Source: Clarkia xantiana subsp. parviflora (lineage: Eukaryota; Streptophyta; Magnoliopsida; Myrtales; Onagraceae). Taken from it: a DNA stretch of 64,000 nucleotides. The translations under genes and the position numbers were made by a program. Where the stretch lies: contig JAPTYO010000023.1 in NCBI GenBank assembly GCA_036873135.1, positions 1,623,834 to 1,687,833 on the forward strand. Reading direction: 5' to 3'. Position 1 is the stretch's first letter. Every line of letters begins with the position of its first letter. This document shows, in pieces, positions 47,520 through 59,875 of the stretch. Below the pieces are notes generated by a model. That model saw nothing but the letters and a program-made list of their open reading frames with translations, made no database searches and was not told the origin of the DNA.

Positions 47520-50500
47520 ATGGCAAGTGATCACAACCCTCCCGAGGAGGTCAAAAACCCAAGGAAAAGGCCCGGGCGCCCCAGGAAGTCACCAGCGAAC
47601 AAAAGAGCAGGATGCCAAGCTCCAGCTGGGAGCCAGTCAGGACCCTCCCACATCCCAAGAGCTACTTCCGTAGCTTCATCCATACCAACCGACACTGTGC
47701 CCAACGCACAGTACAGAGAGCCAAAGGACAAACACCACGCACATCCGCCTGGTTTCGAACCACAAACACATGGAGAGGAATCTCAGACAGAAATGCCTCA
47801 GGGCGAGCAGAGAGCGGGGGCAAACCCGATGCCCACCATCACTCCAGCAATGATGGCTGCGCTGGAAGAGTTACTCGCACTCCGCGAGTATCTCAAAAAC
47901 CAAGGATACGAAGCTCAGCCACCTCCGAACAACCAACAGTATACTGCACCAGCAAGGGAGACGTCGCAAGACACCACTCGCTATGGCAATCCCTTCCAGG
48001 GTGGGAACCAACACGCAAGATATGAACCTGCACGGTCATATACTCCTTTCCAAGAAGCGCAACAATGGAGGAACGAAAGGCAGCCCCCTTTCTACCACCC
48101 GCAGCAACCAATGAGAGACGATCCTTATCAGGCCACAAGTAGGGATCAGTCTGACATCTACCGAAACAATGATCAGCCAAAACCTTCAACAGGTTACGCC
48201 GAACCGGCAAAGGGATTCACCGCCGAGATGTTAGAGGAGCTGGTGGAGAAGAAAATGAGGGAGGCAAAAATGAAGGGAATGCACGCTCTTGAAGAAAGGG
48301 CGTCACATCCGTTTGCTGAGCACTTGGTAAACAGTCACGTCCCAGACGCACTGTACCGAATTGGAGGAGACCCCTACCGGGGTAAAGGAGACCCAATTGA
48401 ACACGTGCAAAAGCACGAGGCCTCTCTGCTAGGCAGAACAAAGAACCCGCATCATTTCGCAATGACGTTTTCACAAACTCTTGCCGGGACCGCAGCACAC
48501 TGGTTCTTCTCACTGCCTTGCGGGAGCATTACTTCATGGGCGGATCTGAAAGCCAAATTCATCCGGCGGTACATGGGTGAGCGTACGCTGTTAAAAGGGG
48601 CAAACGCTCTGGACGACGTCCAACAGCAAAACGAAGAGTCCCTGGCCGACTACTACGTCCGCTTCAACCAAAACATTTCTGACATTCAGGGAAACCTGAC
48701 CGAAGGAGAAATTGTTCGCGCTTTTATCCGAAACCTCGGCCGAAGAGGCACTGCCTTAGCGGAGAAAATGGCGAAACGCCCAGCGGAATCAATGGAAGAA
48801 TTGGCCGCGAGAGTCAAGGAGTATATAGACCTTGAGAGATTCAGAAGCCAGAACAAGGCTAAAGTTGCTGCAGCTAAGGCGAAAGACAATCCAAAGCCAC
48901 ACCCAGGCAGCCAACAAGGAAAGCATTGGCAACCTCAGCCAAAAAGACCTTTCCAAGGGGATTTTCAGAGGCCTAAAGAAGTAAATCTCGCCGACTGCAT
49001 CCCTCTGAACGCCCCGCTGTCGGTGATTTTGAGAGAAATGAAAAGCACAAATATGTGGAAAGAGCCAAACAACTTTAGGAAAGGTCAGATGGGAAGCGAC
49101 AAAGACAAGTGGTGTGAAAACCACGAAGTTTTCGGTCACGAGACCGATAGCTGCATCAGTCTACGCTTCCGAATCAATAACTTCATCCTCAAGGGTGAGT
49201 TAAAGCAATTTGTGGACCAAGGCAACAGCCCCTCAAGAAAAACTCAGCCAGAGTCGTCAAAAAGGACAAGCAAGGGAAAAGAAAAAGTCCATGACAACCC
49301 TCCACCAGCCAAGCGAGGGGTGATCAATGTCATACATGGAGGGCCTGCCGCCGGAGGACACATATCCAATGCTCGGGACATTTATGCCTCACAAGCAGCA
49401 ACACTGCCGAAGTACGGAAAGCGCAAGCAACCCGAACAAGAAGATGCAGTCATCCAATTCTCCAGGGAAGACTTGAAGCATATCGTTTATCCCCACGACG
49501 ATGCTCTAGTCATCACCATGGACATTGACGGGTACGATGTGAAGAGAATTCTTGTGGATGGTGGAAGTTCTGCTGACATTCTACACATCAAAGTCCTGGA
49601 GCAACTAGGAAAGTCTGTCAGGGACTTGTCCCCAGGAACCTTCTCATTGGTTAGCTTCGCAGGAGCAGCTACACAACCCTTGGGCACAATCACACTTCCA
49701 GTCATCCTTGGCCAGGGGTGGAGAGCATTGCATATCAACGTCACTTTTGTAGTTGTAGAATCCCTTGGAGCCTACAACGGAATCTTGGGACGAACAACGA
49801 TCAATCCTTATGTAATCGTGCCCTCCACCGTCCACCAAAAGATGAAGTTCCCGACAGAGCATGGGATTGGAGAAGTGCTGGGTGATCAGATAACCGCAAG
49901 GCGTTGTTACGTCAATGCCTTGAGAGCAAAGAACCAGTACCATGTGGCCATGGTAAATTCCTTCAAAAGGCAGAAGGTAGTTGATGAAAGAAAGAAGCAG
50001 CCAGTGGAACAAGCCATTACAATCTGGAAACCGCAAGAAAGCATCCAATTATCACCATGGCAACAGATTTGGCTCGTTCAGCAGGGGGAAGACGAGCCAA
50101 TCTCAGAATACTTCACCAAGTTCGCTTCCAACGCTTCAAACGCAAAAGCAACTAGAGAAGATGTGATAAGCGTGTTCTATGCAAACATGAACGCCAGATC
50201 TTTCCTTTTCTTTGGACGAACTCATGGATGGCAAACAACAAGGACCATGGCGGATTTAAAAGAAAAGCTTGAGACAGCAATCTTTTGCGAGCAAGAACTG
50301 AGGAGGGACACACCCCTCAGTTGGGACAAGGGTGTTCGAGCAGAAACAAACAACCAGGAAGACACAAGCTTTGGTATCAACAACATCTTCACAACGCTAA
50401 ACACGGTGGCAGAAGACATTTACGTCAACCTGCTGGAGAACAAGCTCCCAAGTCCGCTTGCCTCGGAGACAGCTTTCTTAGGCAACAACATCAGTGAATG

Positions 50501-50642
50501 GTGCAAGTACCATAAAACTTGGGGGCACAACACAAACAAGTGTCCACCATTAAACTGGGAAATCGAAGAGTGCATCAGGCTAGGGGTACTAAGGCGATTT
50601 GGTGCAACCAACTACGCGACATCATCATCAAACCAGCCATGA
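47520..50642 (+). CDS. Gag-protease polyprotein, copy 2 (1040 aa)
   Basis: Same protein as at 39263-42385: from the ATG at 47520 the two 1040-aa translations are identical. Layout: AT-hook-like N-terminus, capsid, zinc knuckle, DGGSSADIL protease, second capsid-like half, second knuckle, and no pol. Two intact identical frames imply that the duplication is very young or is kept uniform by gene conversion. Confidence 0.9.
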   Translation: MASDHNPPEEVKNPRKRPGRPRKSPANKRAGCQAPAGSQSGPSHIPRATSVASSIPTDTVPNAQYREPKDKHHAHPPGFEPQTHGEESQTEMPQGEQRAGANPMPTITPAMMAALEELLALREYLKNQGYEAQPPPNNQQYTAPARETSQDTTRYGNPFQGGNQHARYEPARSYTPFQEAQQWRNERQPPFYHPQQPMRDDPYQATSRDQSDIYRNNDQPKPSTGYAEPAKGFTAEMLEELVEKKMREAKMKGMHALEERASHPFAEHLVNSHVPDALYRIGGDPYRGKGDPIEHVQKHEASLLGRTKNPHHFAMTFSQTLAGTAAHWFFSLPCGSITSWADLKAKFIRRYMGERTLLKGANALDDVQQQNEESLADYYVRFNQNISDIQGNLTEGEIVRAFIRNLGRRGTALAEKMAKRPAESMEELAARVKEYIDLERFRSQNKAKVAAAKAKDNPKPHPGSQQGKHWQPQPKRPFQGDFQRPKEVNLADCIPLNAPLSVILREMKSTNMWKEPNNFRKGQMGSDKDKWCENHEVFGHETDSCISLRFRINNFILKGELKQFVDQGNSPSRKTQPESSKRTSKGKEKVHDNPPPAKRGVINVIHGGPAAGGHISNARDIYASQAATLPKYGKRKQPEQEDAVIQFSREDLKHIVYPHDDALVITMDIDGYDVKRILVDGGSSADILHIKVLEQLGKSVRDLSPGTFSLVSFAGAATQPLGTITLPVILGQGWRALHINVTFVVVESLGAYNGILGRTTINPYVIVPSTVHQKMKFPTEHGIGEVLGDQITARRCYVNALRAKNQYHVAMVNSFKRQKVVDERKKQPVEQAITIWKPQESIQLSPWQQIWLVQQGEDEPISEYFTKFASNASNAKATREDVISVFYANMNARSFLFFGRTHGWQTTRTMADLKEKLETAIFCEQELRRDTPLSWDKGVRAETNNQEDTSFGINNIFTTLNTVAEDIYVNLLENKLPSPLASETAFLGNNISEWCKYHKTWGHNTNKCPPLNWEIEECIRLGVLRRFGATNYATSSSNQP

Positions 50643-51517
50643 CGAAATGGGAGAAACAACTCTTTTCTAGATTACTTTGCGCATTCCTACTACCTCTAGT
50701 ATAATCAATGTAAATACACGCAAGTATCTAATAAAGTCAATCTACGTTTGTAGGTACACACTTATCTCTTGCACGCTGTCTTTTGGATTAAACGCGAAGC
50801 AACAAAACTACGCGCATATTATCTACTTCAATAATCCAAGAAACTATACCATGTGCAAGCAAAATCTATTACGCGTTGTGACAACGCTTATCAACAACAA
50901 CCTATTCATATTGACGACTACATCAAGACGTCATCATGGAACCAAAAACAGGGAAGTTTCTTACACAAACAAGGAATCCTCGTATCAAATTCCTTTACTT
51001 CATTTATTATATACATGACTAAAAAGAAAATTTCATGACTTCATACTTTTGCGAACTTATAAAAATCGCGTCTATCTAACAAAAGCAACTCTACTCGTAG
51101 GTACATGTTACACTACGATTATTACTCAGGAATGATGCCAAGTAGTAACCTATGCACAAAAATCTACTCCAACAATACAAGCTAAGCATTGTGTGCAAGG
51201 AGGGGTTTATGGTGCCGACAACACAAAGCCATCAAGCTATGTGTACAACCAACTTATGCACCGCAATAACAACTTGTGGACCTATTATTAAAACGACAAC
51301 TATTCAGGACGTCAACTACAAGCAATGTCTCGGATTAACACCAAGACCTATTATTAAAACGACGACTATTCAAGGCGTCAACTACATGCAATATCTTGGA
51401 ATAACGCCAAGGCCTATTATCAAAATAGCATGTTAAGGAGCAAATCCTCATGTTCATAAGCCATTCCCTGGATCCAGAACAGGATGGGCATACTGGGCTG
51501 ATCACCCTTTAAGCTAT
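50643..51517 (+). other. Non-coding internal region downstream of gag-pro, copy 2
   Basis: Copy of 42386-43260; differs at 50663 (T for C). Confidence 0.6.
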
Positions 51518-51870
51518 GGGCGTCCTCTGTTTAGACGACACTCCGGACTCCAAGGGTTCATTCTTTGAAATGGGTATCCTCTGTTTAGACGACACTCCGG
51601 ACTCCAAGGGTTCATTCTTTGAAATGGGTATCCTCTGTTTAGACGACACTCCGGACTCCAAGGGTTCATTCTTTGAAATGGGTATCCTCTGTTTAGACGA
51701 CACTCCGGACTCCAAGGGTTCATTCTTTGAAATGGGTATCCTCTGTTTAGACGACACTCCGGACTCCAAGGGTTCATTCTTTGAAATGGGTGTCCTCTTC
51801 CAAGACGACACTCCGGACTCCAAGGGTTCATTCTTCAGTGTCCTCTATCTAGACGACACTACGGATTCCT
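51518..51870 (+). repeat. 54-bp minisatellite, about 6.5 units, copy 2
   Basis: Same unit number and order of variants as at 43261-43613. Confidence 0.95.
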
Positions 51871-53221
51871 GGCCAGAATTCGTTTTATACGGCAAAAGTC
51901 CTCTGGCAAAGACGACAATTCCGTACTACAGGTTTTCAAACCGTGTTGCATAGTTCCTGGACGCAGAAAGCATGCATCACAATTCCTCAAAAAAGTGTTA
52001 CATGGTCCCTGGACGCAGGAATCATGTATCACAAATATTTTTTCAAACATTTTACCAAAAATTTTGCCATATATTTTATCAAACATTTTATGTATCAAAC
52101 ACCTTTCCAAAAAAATTTCGTCAACATGATTTTTTGGATTTATCACATTCAATGCCAAAATATTTTCTCAAATATTTTATCAACAAGCCTTTTTAGGTTT
52201 CACAAAATGCTTCTTCAAAAACTTAAATGTTTTTACGTATGCTTCCCCAACGCGGGTTGATACACGCTGGCAGGTGCGCTCCCTGTATAAAACTCATAAA
52301 ACTTACAAGTCGAGTCTTGTACAACGTCGCCTTAGAGTGGAACTAAGAGACGGTATAAACTAGTATCTTGCTTCGCCAAGATAACATCTCTCAAATGATA
52401 TTTTTATGTATGCTTCCCCAACGCGGGTTGATACACGCTGTCAGGAAAGAAGGATAATATGCATAGTGCATCAGGCAGGCAATCAGGGGAACATCTCAAC
52501 TTATTAATCAGGAAGTGAGGAAGCCGGGGGGCAAACAGACTCAGAAACAAGTTCAACATATCTAAAAGATGGCACAAATTAAAGAATGCCATCACCCCTA
52601 ACAGGACTCGGCGGAACAAGCAGAAGTTGCCACCGTCTTCTCCAAACAAAATCTATAATGTGCAAATCACAACATCCTATGCTCTACCCATCTTGCCATG
52701 CCTTGGAGTCTAGCCAAGAGGGGCAATCACAGTACTTAACAATGTCCAGGTGACGAAATGTCATGCAAACAAAAGCATGAACAAAGATTTATCAACAAAC
52801 ACTTACCTCAGTAGGAGTAACGCTCCTCCTTGGGCCGGTCCCTCGACCGGGGGGCAGAAGATGCCACTACACAACCCTTAACTCTATTTCTCTTATCACA
52901 AGAAAGAAGAAAGAGTTAGCACGGTCATGCTCAGCATAAAGAACCAAGAATCGCTCGAGGAACACGCCCCTGCGTCGGATCTTTCGAGAATTATGCCAAG
53001 AACAGAAACTGCAGCTGGCAATAACGGGGAAAATCAACAAGATCTAATATCTTGGAAAGTGCTATCAACAATACAGTCAGTGCGCAAGCGTACACCAATA
53101 CTTATTCAAGCACTTATGCGACAGACTCTCCATGTGAAAACAACCACAAACTTACAAGACTTATTAAGTCTCCATGCAGCAAGTGGCAAACATCGCACAA
53201 GGGGGGCAACCTCTTCAACAT
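51871..53221 (+). other. Non-coding internal region between minisatellites, copy 2
   Basis: Copy of 43614-44964, with the frame opening at 52927 again. Confidence 0.55.
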
Positions 53222-54079
53222 ACATGTCGACAGGGTTGCATGTCGACGAGGAGAAAATATTTTCCAAGTATCTCCATGTACGTACATACATGTCGACAGG
53301 GTTGCATGTCGACGAGGAGAAAATATTTTCTAAGTATTTCCATGTACGTACATACATGTCGACAGGGTTGCATGTCGACGAGGAGAAAATATTTTCTAAG
53401 TATTTCCATGTACGTACATACATGTCGACAGGGTTGCATGTCGACGAGGAGAAAATATTTTCTAAGTATTTCCATGTACGTACATACATGTCGACAGGGT
53501 TGCATGTCGACAAGAAGAAAATATTTTCTAAGTATTTCCATGTACGTACATACATGTCGACAGGGTTGCATGTCGACGAGGAGAAAATATTTTCTAAGTA
53601 TTTCCATGTACGTACATACATGTCGACAGGGTTGCATGTCGACGAGGAGAAAATATTTTCTAAGTATTTCCATGTACGTACATACATGTCGACAGGGTTG
53701 CATGTCGACAAGAAGAAAATATTTTCTAAGTATTTCCATGTACGTACATACATGTCGACAGGGTTGCATGTCGACGAGGAGAAAATATTTTCCAAGTATT
53801 TCCATGTACGTACATACATGTCGACAGGGTTGCATGTCGACAAGGAGAAAATATTTTCTAAGTATTTCCATGTACGTACATACATGTCGACAAGGTTGCA
53901 TGTCGACGAGAAGAAAATATTTTCTAAGTATTTCCATGTACTTACACACATGTCGACAAGGGGGCATGTCAACGAAGAGAAAATATTTTCTAAGTGTTTC
54001 CATGTACGTACCTACATGTCAGCAAGGACACAGGTCGACAAGGGGAAAATATTTTCTAAGTATTTTCACGTACGCATAT
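53222..54079 (+). repeat. 66-bp minisatellite, 13 units, copy 2
   Basis: Same 13 units with the same order of variants as at 44965-45822. Slippage has therefore not changed it since the element was duplicated. Confidence 0.95.
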
Positions 54080-54738
54080 ACACGTCAACAAAGATGAATT
54101 GCATACAACGAGTAGCTATGCCCCCTAAGCCCACCAACGACGCGCGTCGCCGAAGCTCATATGGCGACATCTATGGTAACAAACATTAGATATCGCTTAA
54201 TATTTTCTAAGTGTTTTAGCATACTTGCAGGAAATGACCAACAGTCTATACCTGACGCTCAACCATTAACATCAACGCGCGTATCAACATCAACGCGCGC
54301 ATCAGCATCGTCGCACGTGTCAAGCCAATCATTATGTACATGTGTTGCAATCACATGATCCAAGATTCGGTAATCACTTAGTCATTTTAGAAACATATGA
54401 TTTCTATTTTCTTGTACTACGTAATTACGATCTTGCCACGTCCTTTATTCATGCATACATGTCGATAGACGCATGCTCGCATAAATGCATTTCCAATTCC
54501 TCGTGTCTCCGACAATAACCATGCTTGCACGTCACATATATATTTCCCATCACACTAACCATAGTGACAGGAAATAAAGTCGTTCGGCCGGAAAGTCAAG
54601 CGACGGACGGAATCAAGATACCTACACCCGACCAACGATCAAAATCGAAAGGTTAGCGTCAGACTCAAATTGGACAAATATCCTAACTTAAAATAGAGTC
54701 AAGAAAGGTTCTAAACCGTTTCTTGACTCGGGGGCAAG
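54080..54738 (+). other. 3' non-coding internal region and polypurine tract, copy 2
   Basis: Copy of 45823-46481; the polypurine tract TCGGGGGCAAG is at 54728-54738. Confidence 0.6.
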
Positions 54739-55632
54739 TGATGGATAAGTGTCCAATTCGGGTTCGTATTTACGCTTCGGGCCTCGCAAACACGTCAAAA
54801 ATTACATCTCGTCTCGGAAAAGCGTCTCCCAAGGGTCAAAACGGTCCGGAAACGTATTTACGCGTTTCCGGACCGGACATCCGGATTGCGGTGCAATTCG
54901 GAGGTCCGGATTGCATTTGCAATCCGGACCTCCGGGTTGCAGCAACCCGGACCTCCGGATTGCGCAATCCGGACCTCCGGATTGCGCAATCCGGACCTCC
55001 GGATCGCACGGCAATCCGGACCTCGCCGAATTGCCCAATTTCGGCGAGGTCCGGATTGCGCCACGGGTATTGTGCGATTGTCGTATCCGTGATTACCGTG
55101 TCCGCGATCGCCGTTACGTGTAGAGAAGTCAAGCTCATGTATTACCAATATGGACAACGGTTCCCCGCTTGTTTTCTTGGACCGTCGTCAAACCGCTATA
55201 AAACCGGGTCCGGTCTCAAGGAAGCCTATAAATAGGAGACCTTGGCCACCCATTTTCACTCACACTCTCATTTGCCCAACTTTGGTATTTTGAGCTCTGA
55301 CTTCTCTCTAGAATTCTCTCTCTCTAGAAATTACCCTTTTGCCACTATAGTAACTTAGGCATCGGAGAGGGCTCCGCTAGCACCACCCCCCCCCCTCTCC
55401 GTGCTAGCATTGGTCCTTTGCGCAGGATCCGACGCTCGAGACACATAACCTCGCCGAGCCACAACCTTGCCGAGTCACAACCTTGCCGGGCCACAACCTT
55501 GCCGGGTCACAACCTTGCCGGGTCACAACCTTGCCGGGTCACAACCTTGCCGGGTCACAACCTCCGTCGGAAGGGTCACACCCGCACAACCACAGACGCG
55601 TCCTCGTGACCTCGTTCGTCCCGGACGCAACA
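54739..55632 (+). repeat. LTR 3 of the array, 894 bp
   Basis: U3 palindromic array about 54870-55058, TATA box 55227-55234, C10 run, and seven 16-bp units in U5. It ends GACGCAACA and is followed by the target duplication AGACT at 55633. Confidence 0.9.
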
Positions 55633-55637
55633 AGACT

Positions 55638-56882
55638 CATGTATGTTATAGTCAGCTTTTTGTGTAATTTGTTATTTTAGCTATTTGTGTTATATAAAAA
55701 TAAATAAATAGACTATTTTTTGTCCAACTAAAAATTTATTCATTTTAAAGTTATATGTGTATATATTTATATATTAACATAAAAACATGGCAAAACAAAT
55801 TTGTTTCTTCTAGAAAAATGTGTAGTCATCGTCATAAACTCATGATGTTTGGGAAAAAAATCAAATAATTTTTTGTTGGTGTAAAATTAAATAATTTTAT
55901 TTTTATTATTATTATTAATGAAACGCAGAGCTTTGTAAAGTTTCCAAAAGATTCAGGCCCAGGTAGAGGCAAAAGTGCAGGGATATTTTGACCGTATATT
56001 CCATTCTCGCCCATCTGCTTAATTTCAGGTAAAGTTTTACTCTAGTGTTTTTCCAAGTTTCTATGTATGATTGATTATATAATATAACCTTTTTGTTATC
56101 GTATATCAGGGTTTGTTCGGGTCAAAGGTGGAGACAACTTGAAGCTCAGACTTGCAATGTTTTTTTTTATGCTTTGCTTCTGTTAATATTTAGTTGGACA
56201 TGATTATGCTATATTTCGGATGTTTCTTTATGGTTGGACAAGTTTATATTTTGTCAAGTAGTTGGACATGTTATATTTTGTTAAGTAGTTGGTCTTGTTT
56301 CCATGGCTTTGATGTTTACATGATGGTTTGTTATGATAGTTTATTTCAGCCCAGTTAATTATGATAACAATTAATATTTATGATCGTTTTCTCTTCACGT
56401 TTGTGATAGTTTTAACTGATCACAAATTCTTATTCTGTGTAGTGACTGTTAATTTAAACACAGTTTCTTAATGTGTAGTGACTATTATTGTAATCACAAA
56501 TTCTTAAACTATTTAGTGATAGTTTTTTATTATCACAAATCATTCATTCATTCTGTGATTACTTGTAGTTGTCACTATTAAAATAATCACAATTTCTTAA
56601 TCTGTGTAGTGACTATTAGTGCAATCACAAATTCTTACACTATTTAGTGATTGTTTTTCGTTATCACAAATCATTCATTCATTCAGTGATTAATTGGACT
56701 TGTCACAAATTGTACCAGTATTCAGTGACAATATTTAAGTTAGTCACAATATCCTTTAGCAACTTGGTCTACTGTGACCACCTTGTGACAAACATTTTTT
56801 TGGTCGCTGATTGTTTCAGCGACTGTTTTGCCATATTTTGTGACCTTTTTGGCAGTCACAAAAAACCTGTCCTGGTGTAGTG
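55638..56882 (+). mobile_element. Right part of the CACTA element
   Basis: AT-rich internal part (55638-56380), then dense subterminal repeats (variants of tgtgtagtgactatta and aatcacaaattctta, 56400-56860) and the terminal ...CCTGGTGTAGTG. No transposase fragment is recognised. Confidence 0.7.
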
Positions 56883-58344
56883 CGATATAAACCTAAAATT
56901 ATTGCGATATTAATTACCGATATATACTATGCATGATTTTAGGGATATAGATATATTTGGTATTAATTTATTGCCTAAAGATTGAGAAAATATATTGTTG
57001 ATAATTTATATCCCTAAAACAGAATCTAGACAATTAAATAAATATATATGTATTTATTGGGTCAGCCGAAATATACATATATATTGTGCAAATATTTGGA
57101 AATTATATCTATTATTATTTATTGTTACTTGGTGGCTAAGTTAAGTTTCTAGTGGATTTTAAAACCTTACTTAGCCCAAAAGTAACAATTTCGGCCAAAC
57201 CTTATTGGGTTAATGGGTCGGATAAAAATGCACAACCGGGTCGGGTCAACCGTCCCGGGTAACACGTGGGTCCGAACCAATTCTAGTTCGGGTCGGGTCC
57301 CACCGGTTCAAACGGGTCGGGTCGATCGGACCGGGTTTTCTCAATTGGTTAGACCTAAATGGGACGGGTCGGACAAGGTGGTCAAATAGGTCTGGTCAAA
57401 CCCAACCCGACTCAATTAAACCGAACCAAATTAACCTAACCTAACCGGACCGGTCGAACCGGGTTGACCGAACCAGATCAGGTTCAGGTCAACTTAAAAT
57501 TCAGGTCAGGTCAAATTCAAAATCCAAATGTTTTTTAATTTTAAAATTACCTACACAGCGTGAAATGGTTTGTTATTTTAACATTTTAATCAAACTTTGA
57601 TGCCTAGTTTCGGTTATGGGATGAATCTCGGAAAATGCATGATTATTGGACTGAATCATTTTGTGGGCTGAATTACAATTGTTATATATATATATATTGA
57701 TATAAATGCATGTTAGAATTGCGTCTTGACTATGTCAAGCTAGCTGGATATTACATGTTGCTGGCAGAGCCAGTTGTCAATTAATGAGTTGCACACTAGG
57801 ATAGACATGTTGTGCTGAGTGATCTTGATTAGGATCCATGTCTAGAAGTTCGCATGACTTTTATAAGATGAATTGCAAGTCAGCCCCAAATATTTTAAAT
57901 CTATATTCAGTCGCCAAATATGCATGTTGAATGTTGAGTGATCACGCATGACGCGTATGCATGATTGTTCGAGGATGTGGCCGCATGTGATAATTTACTA
58001 GTATAGTAGAATTATATATTCTTGCATGAATTCCTCAAAATATTTTATAAATAGCCTTGGGAAAGCCAAGATCGGGTGTATGTAATAACTCTCCGTTCCG
58101 ATTAAAGCGATTAAACCATTTTCAAAAGAGAATGATCTATTAGAAAGGACACGATGACACTGTGAACTCTTTTCACGGCCTCCTTCCATTGGTTTACTGG
58201 TGATCGGGTTGGTTAGATGACCGAGGAATCATTTTTGTTCGCCTTCTATCTCATAGATATCCGATGTAAGCAATTCTTTTCAAAAATGTTTTAAATTGCC
58301 TCCCTGATTGTTGTATGGAAATCAATGTGTTAGTATTGGCATAA
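56883..58344 (+). mobile_element. Copia leader, right part, after the CACTA insertion
   Basis: Begins with attattgcgatattaattacc (56898-56919), also present just left of the CACTA (37673-37694), a pre-existing short tandem duplication. 57220-57540 is a run of degenerate gggtcgg/ccgaacc motifs. No gene before the gag start at 58345. Confidence 0.55.
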
Positions 58345-59545
58345 ATGGATTCATCCAATTCCAAAGAGCTTTTAAATGAGGCGAACTACGACTCATGGTG
58401 CAAACACATCAATGTCATGCTGGATGATGAGGGTTTGATTGAACACATTCGGAAAACAATTAGTTGTCCAGATGCAGGCCTGACCAAGGGGATAGCATAT
58501 ACTCACTTCAAGTGGGAGCAGGATGAAAAGAGACCAAGATAAATTTTGCTATCAGAAATGTCTCCGGACGTTGAAAATCAGTTCAAGGATATCCAGATAA
58601 CGAAAGATATCTGGGATGCTTTATTCCTGAAATATGAAAACTGCATTGCAGCTCAGCTGCACCCACTGATAGCTTCTTTAGATGCAAGTCTGAAGAGTGA
58701 TAGCATTAGTGTACTTGAAAAAGTATACAACTTCCTCAACATGGTGAAACCTATTGAGGATGTAGGCCAAATGGCTGAATGGGACAAAATTCTGGCCATA
58801 ATCGGGATCCTCCTGAAGTCTTAGAGAGCTACCAGGACTCTTTTGACCGTCAGTATTTCTCTGCTGGACCTTGCATCTATCCTGAAAATAATTGAGTGGA
58901 AGAATCTCGATTAGAAATTTCCAAACCTATGGCTAAATTGCCAGGACCACCTGCTGGACATAAAATGAAATGGAAGAACAAGAGTAAGAAACAACAGGCG
59001 GTTCACCGTAAAACGTCAACCAAGCCTAAAAAAGGAAATTTCCGAGTAAAGTCGGAGAAAGTGGGGAAGAACTCTGGTCCTCGCCACTTAGGTGAGGGCG
59101 GAAATTCTAGCAACCCGCGTACCAAGGTACGCAACATTGGATATGAAAGTGAAACTTTTCCTCTAGTGTCATGGCTGACTCAAATCCTTCATGGATTCTT
59201 GATTCAGGTGCAACGAACCACATAACCAATGAAATAGGGTTGTATGCCATGTTCAGAAGTATGCCGAAGGGTTAAAAAAATGATTTATATCGATGAAAAC
59301 TCCCAAGTTGAAGTCGAAGGAATAAAAACTGCAAGTTGCCAATCCGCAACGGCATGACCTTACTCCTTGAAAATGTCTTTTCTTCACCTAAAATTCGTAG
59401 GAATGTTGTTCTGTTACTTCTCTTATGAATATTGGATTTACTTTATCATTTGAGGACTCCTTGGTTAAAATCAATAAAGGTAGCGTCTTTTATGGATTTG
59501 CAAATTCTTCCCATGGTCTCATTGTTATGGATTTGAATGAATTTA
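58345..59545 (+). pseudogene. Decayed Copia gag-protease
   Basis: Gag start MDSSNSKELLNEANYDSW. An in-frame stop at 58540-58542 separates it from ILLSEMSPDVENQF, with ITKDIWDALFLKYE typical of Copia gag. Another stop is at 58822-58824, then frameshifts. A basic linker (MKWKNKSKKQQ) is followed in another frame by the protease signature PSWILDSGATNHIT (about 59183-59225). Integrase and reverse transcriptase are absent before the SINE at 59577. This belongs to the Copia element whose LTR is at 36810. Confidence 0.8.
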
Positions 59546-59569
59546 TATAATTCATATTACACAATATGT

Positions 59570-59875
59570 GATAGCAGTTGTGGTCTAGTGGTTGAGAGCG
59601 CTGACTCCCATGTGGTTTGGCTCCGAGGTCACGAGTTCGAATCCCCCCAGCGACTTGATTAAAATCATTTCCTGGGGAAAGGAGGACTCGTTCCTACGGG
59701 CCGGCCTCTCGACTATACTAGGCTGTTGGTGGTGCTACGTTGACGGGGCCAGTGCGTTCATAAGTATGATATGCTCGCAAATGAACACGAAAGTCCGGAC
59801 ATTACGTAGCGGGATGGGCCTCGGGTCGCCACTACTAGCCCATTCCTTTTTTCTTACCAAAAAAAAAAGATAGCA
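59570..59875 (+). mobile_element. tRNA-derived SINE, 292 bp, with target duplication GATAGCA
   Basis: The element is 59577-59868. It has a Pol III A box (TGGTCTAGTGGTTGAGAG, about 59581) and B box (GAGTTCGAATCC, about 59633), a tRNA-unrelated body, and an A-rich 3' tail. Seven-bp duplications GATAGCA lie at 59570-59576 and 59869-59875. No coding capacity. Confidence 0.88.

Larger units (their letters stand above)
38366..55637 (+). mobile_element. Tandem Ty3-type LTR retrotransposon array: LTR-internal-LTR-internal-LTR
   Basis: Three LTRs (38371-39212, 46482-47469, 54739-55632) separate two internal regions of equal length (39213-46481 and 47470-54738, each 7269 bp). Only the outer LTRs are flanked by the 5-bp duplication AGACT (38366-38370 and 55633-55637), so this is one insertion site. 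The period between internal copies is 8257 bp. I saw one difference between the internal copies, C at 42406 and T at 50663. Each copy has a primer site, a gag-protease ORF, two minisatellites and a polypurine tract (TCGGGGGCAAG), but no reverse transcriptase, RNase H or integrase. Most likely unequal recombination between LTRs of one element duplicated it. PBS type and the DGGSSADIL protease motif point to the Tat-like plant Ty3 lineage. Confidence 0.92.
37693..56885 (+). mobile_element. Non-autonomous CACTA transposon carrying a hAT MITE and the LTR array
   Basis: The element is 37696-56882. The left end is CACTACAGGAATACC and the right end is the reverse complement of CACTACACCAGGACAGG, flanked by CGA at 37693-37695 and 56883-56885 (3-bp target duplication). 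Both ends carry clusters of short subterminal repeats (ttagtgac, gtcacaaa and variants, 37715-37870 and 56400-56860). Removing the LTR array leaves about 1.9 kb, which has no transposase, so it depends on an enzyme in trans. Its host site is the Copia leader. Confidence 0.85.

Noticed and set aside
38371..55632. Autonomous Ty3 element
   Set aside because: I searched both internal regions for reverse transcriptase, RNase H and integrase signatures and found none; only gag and protease are encoded.
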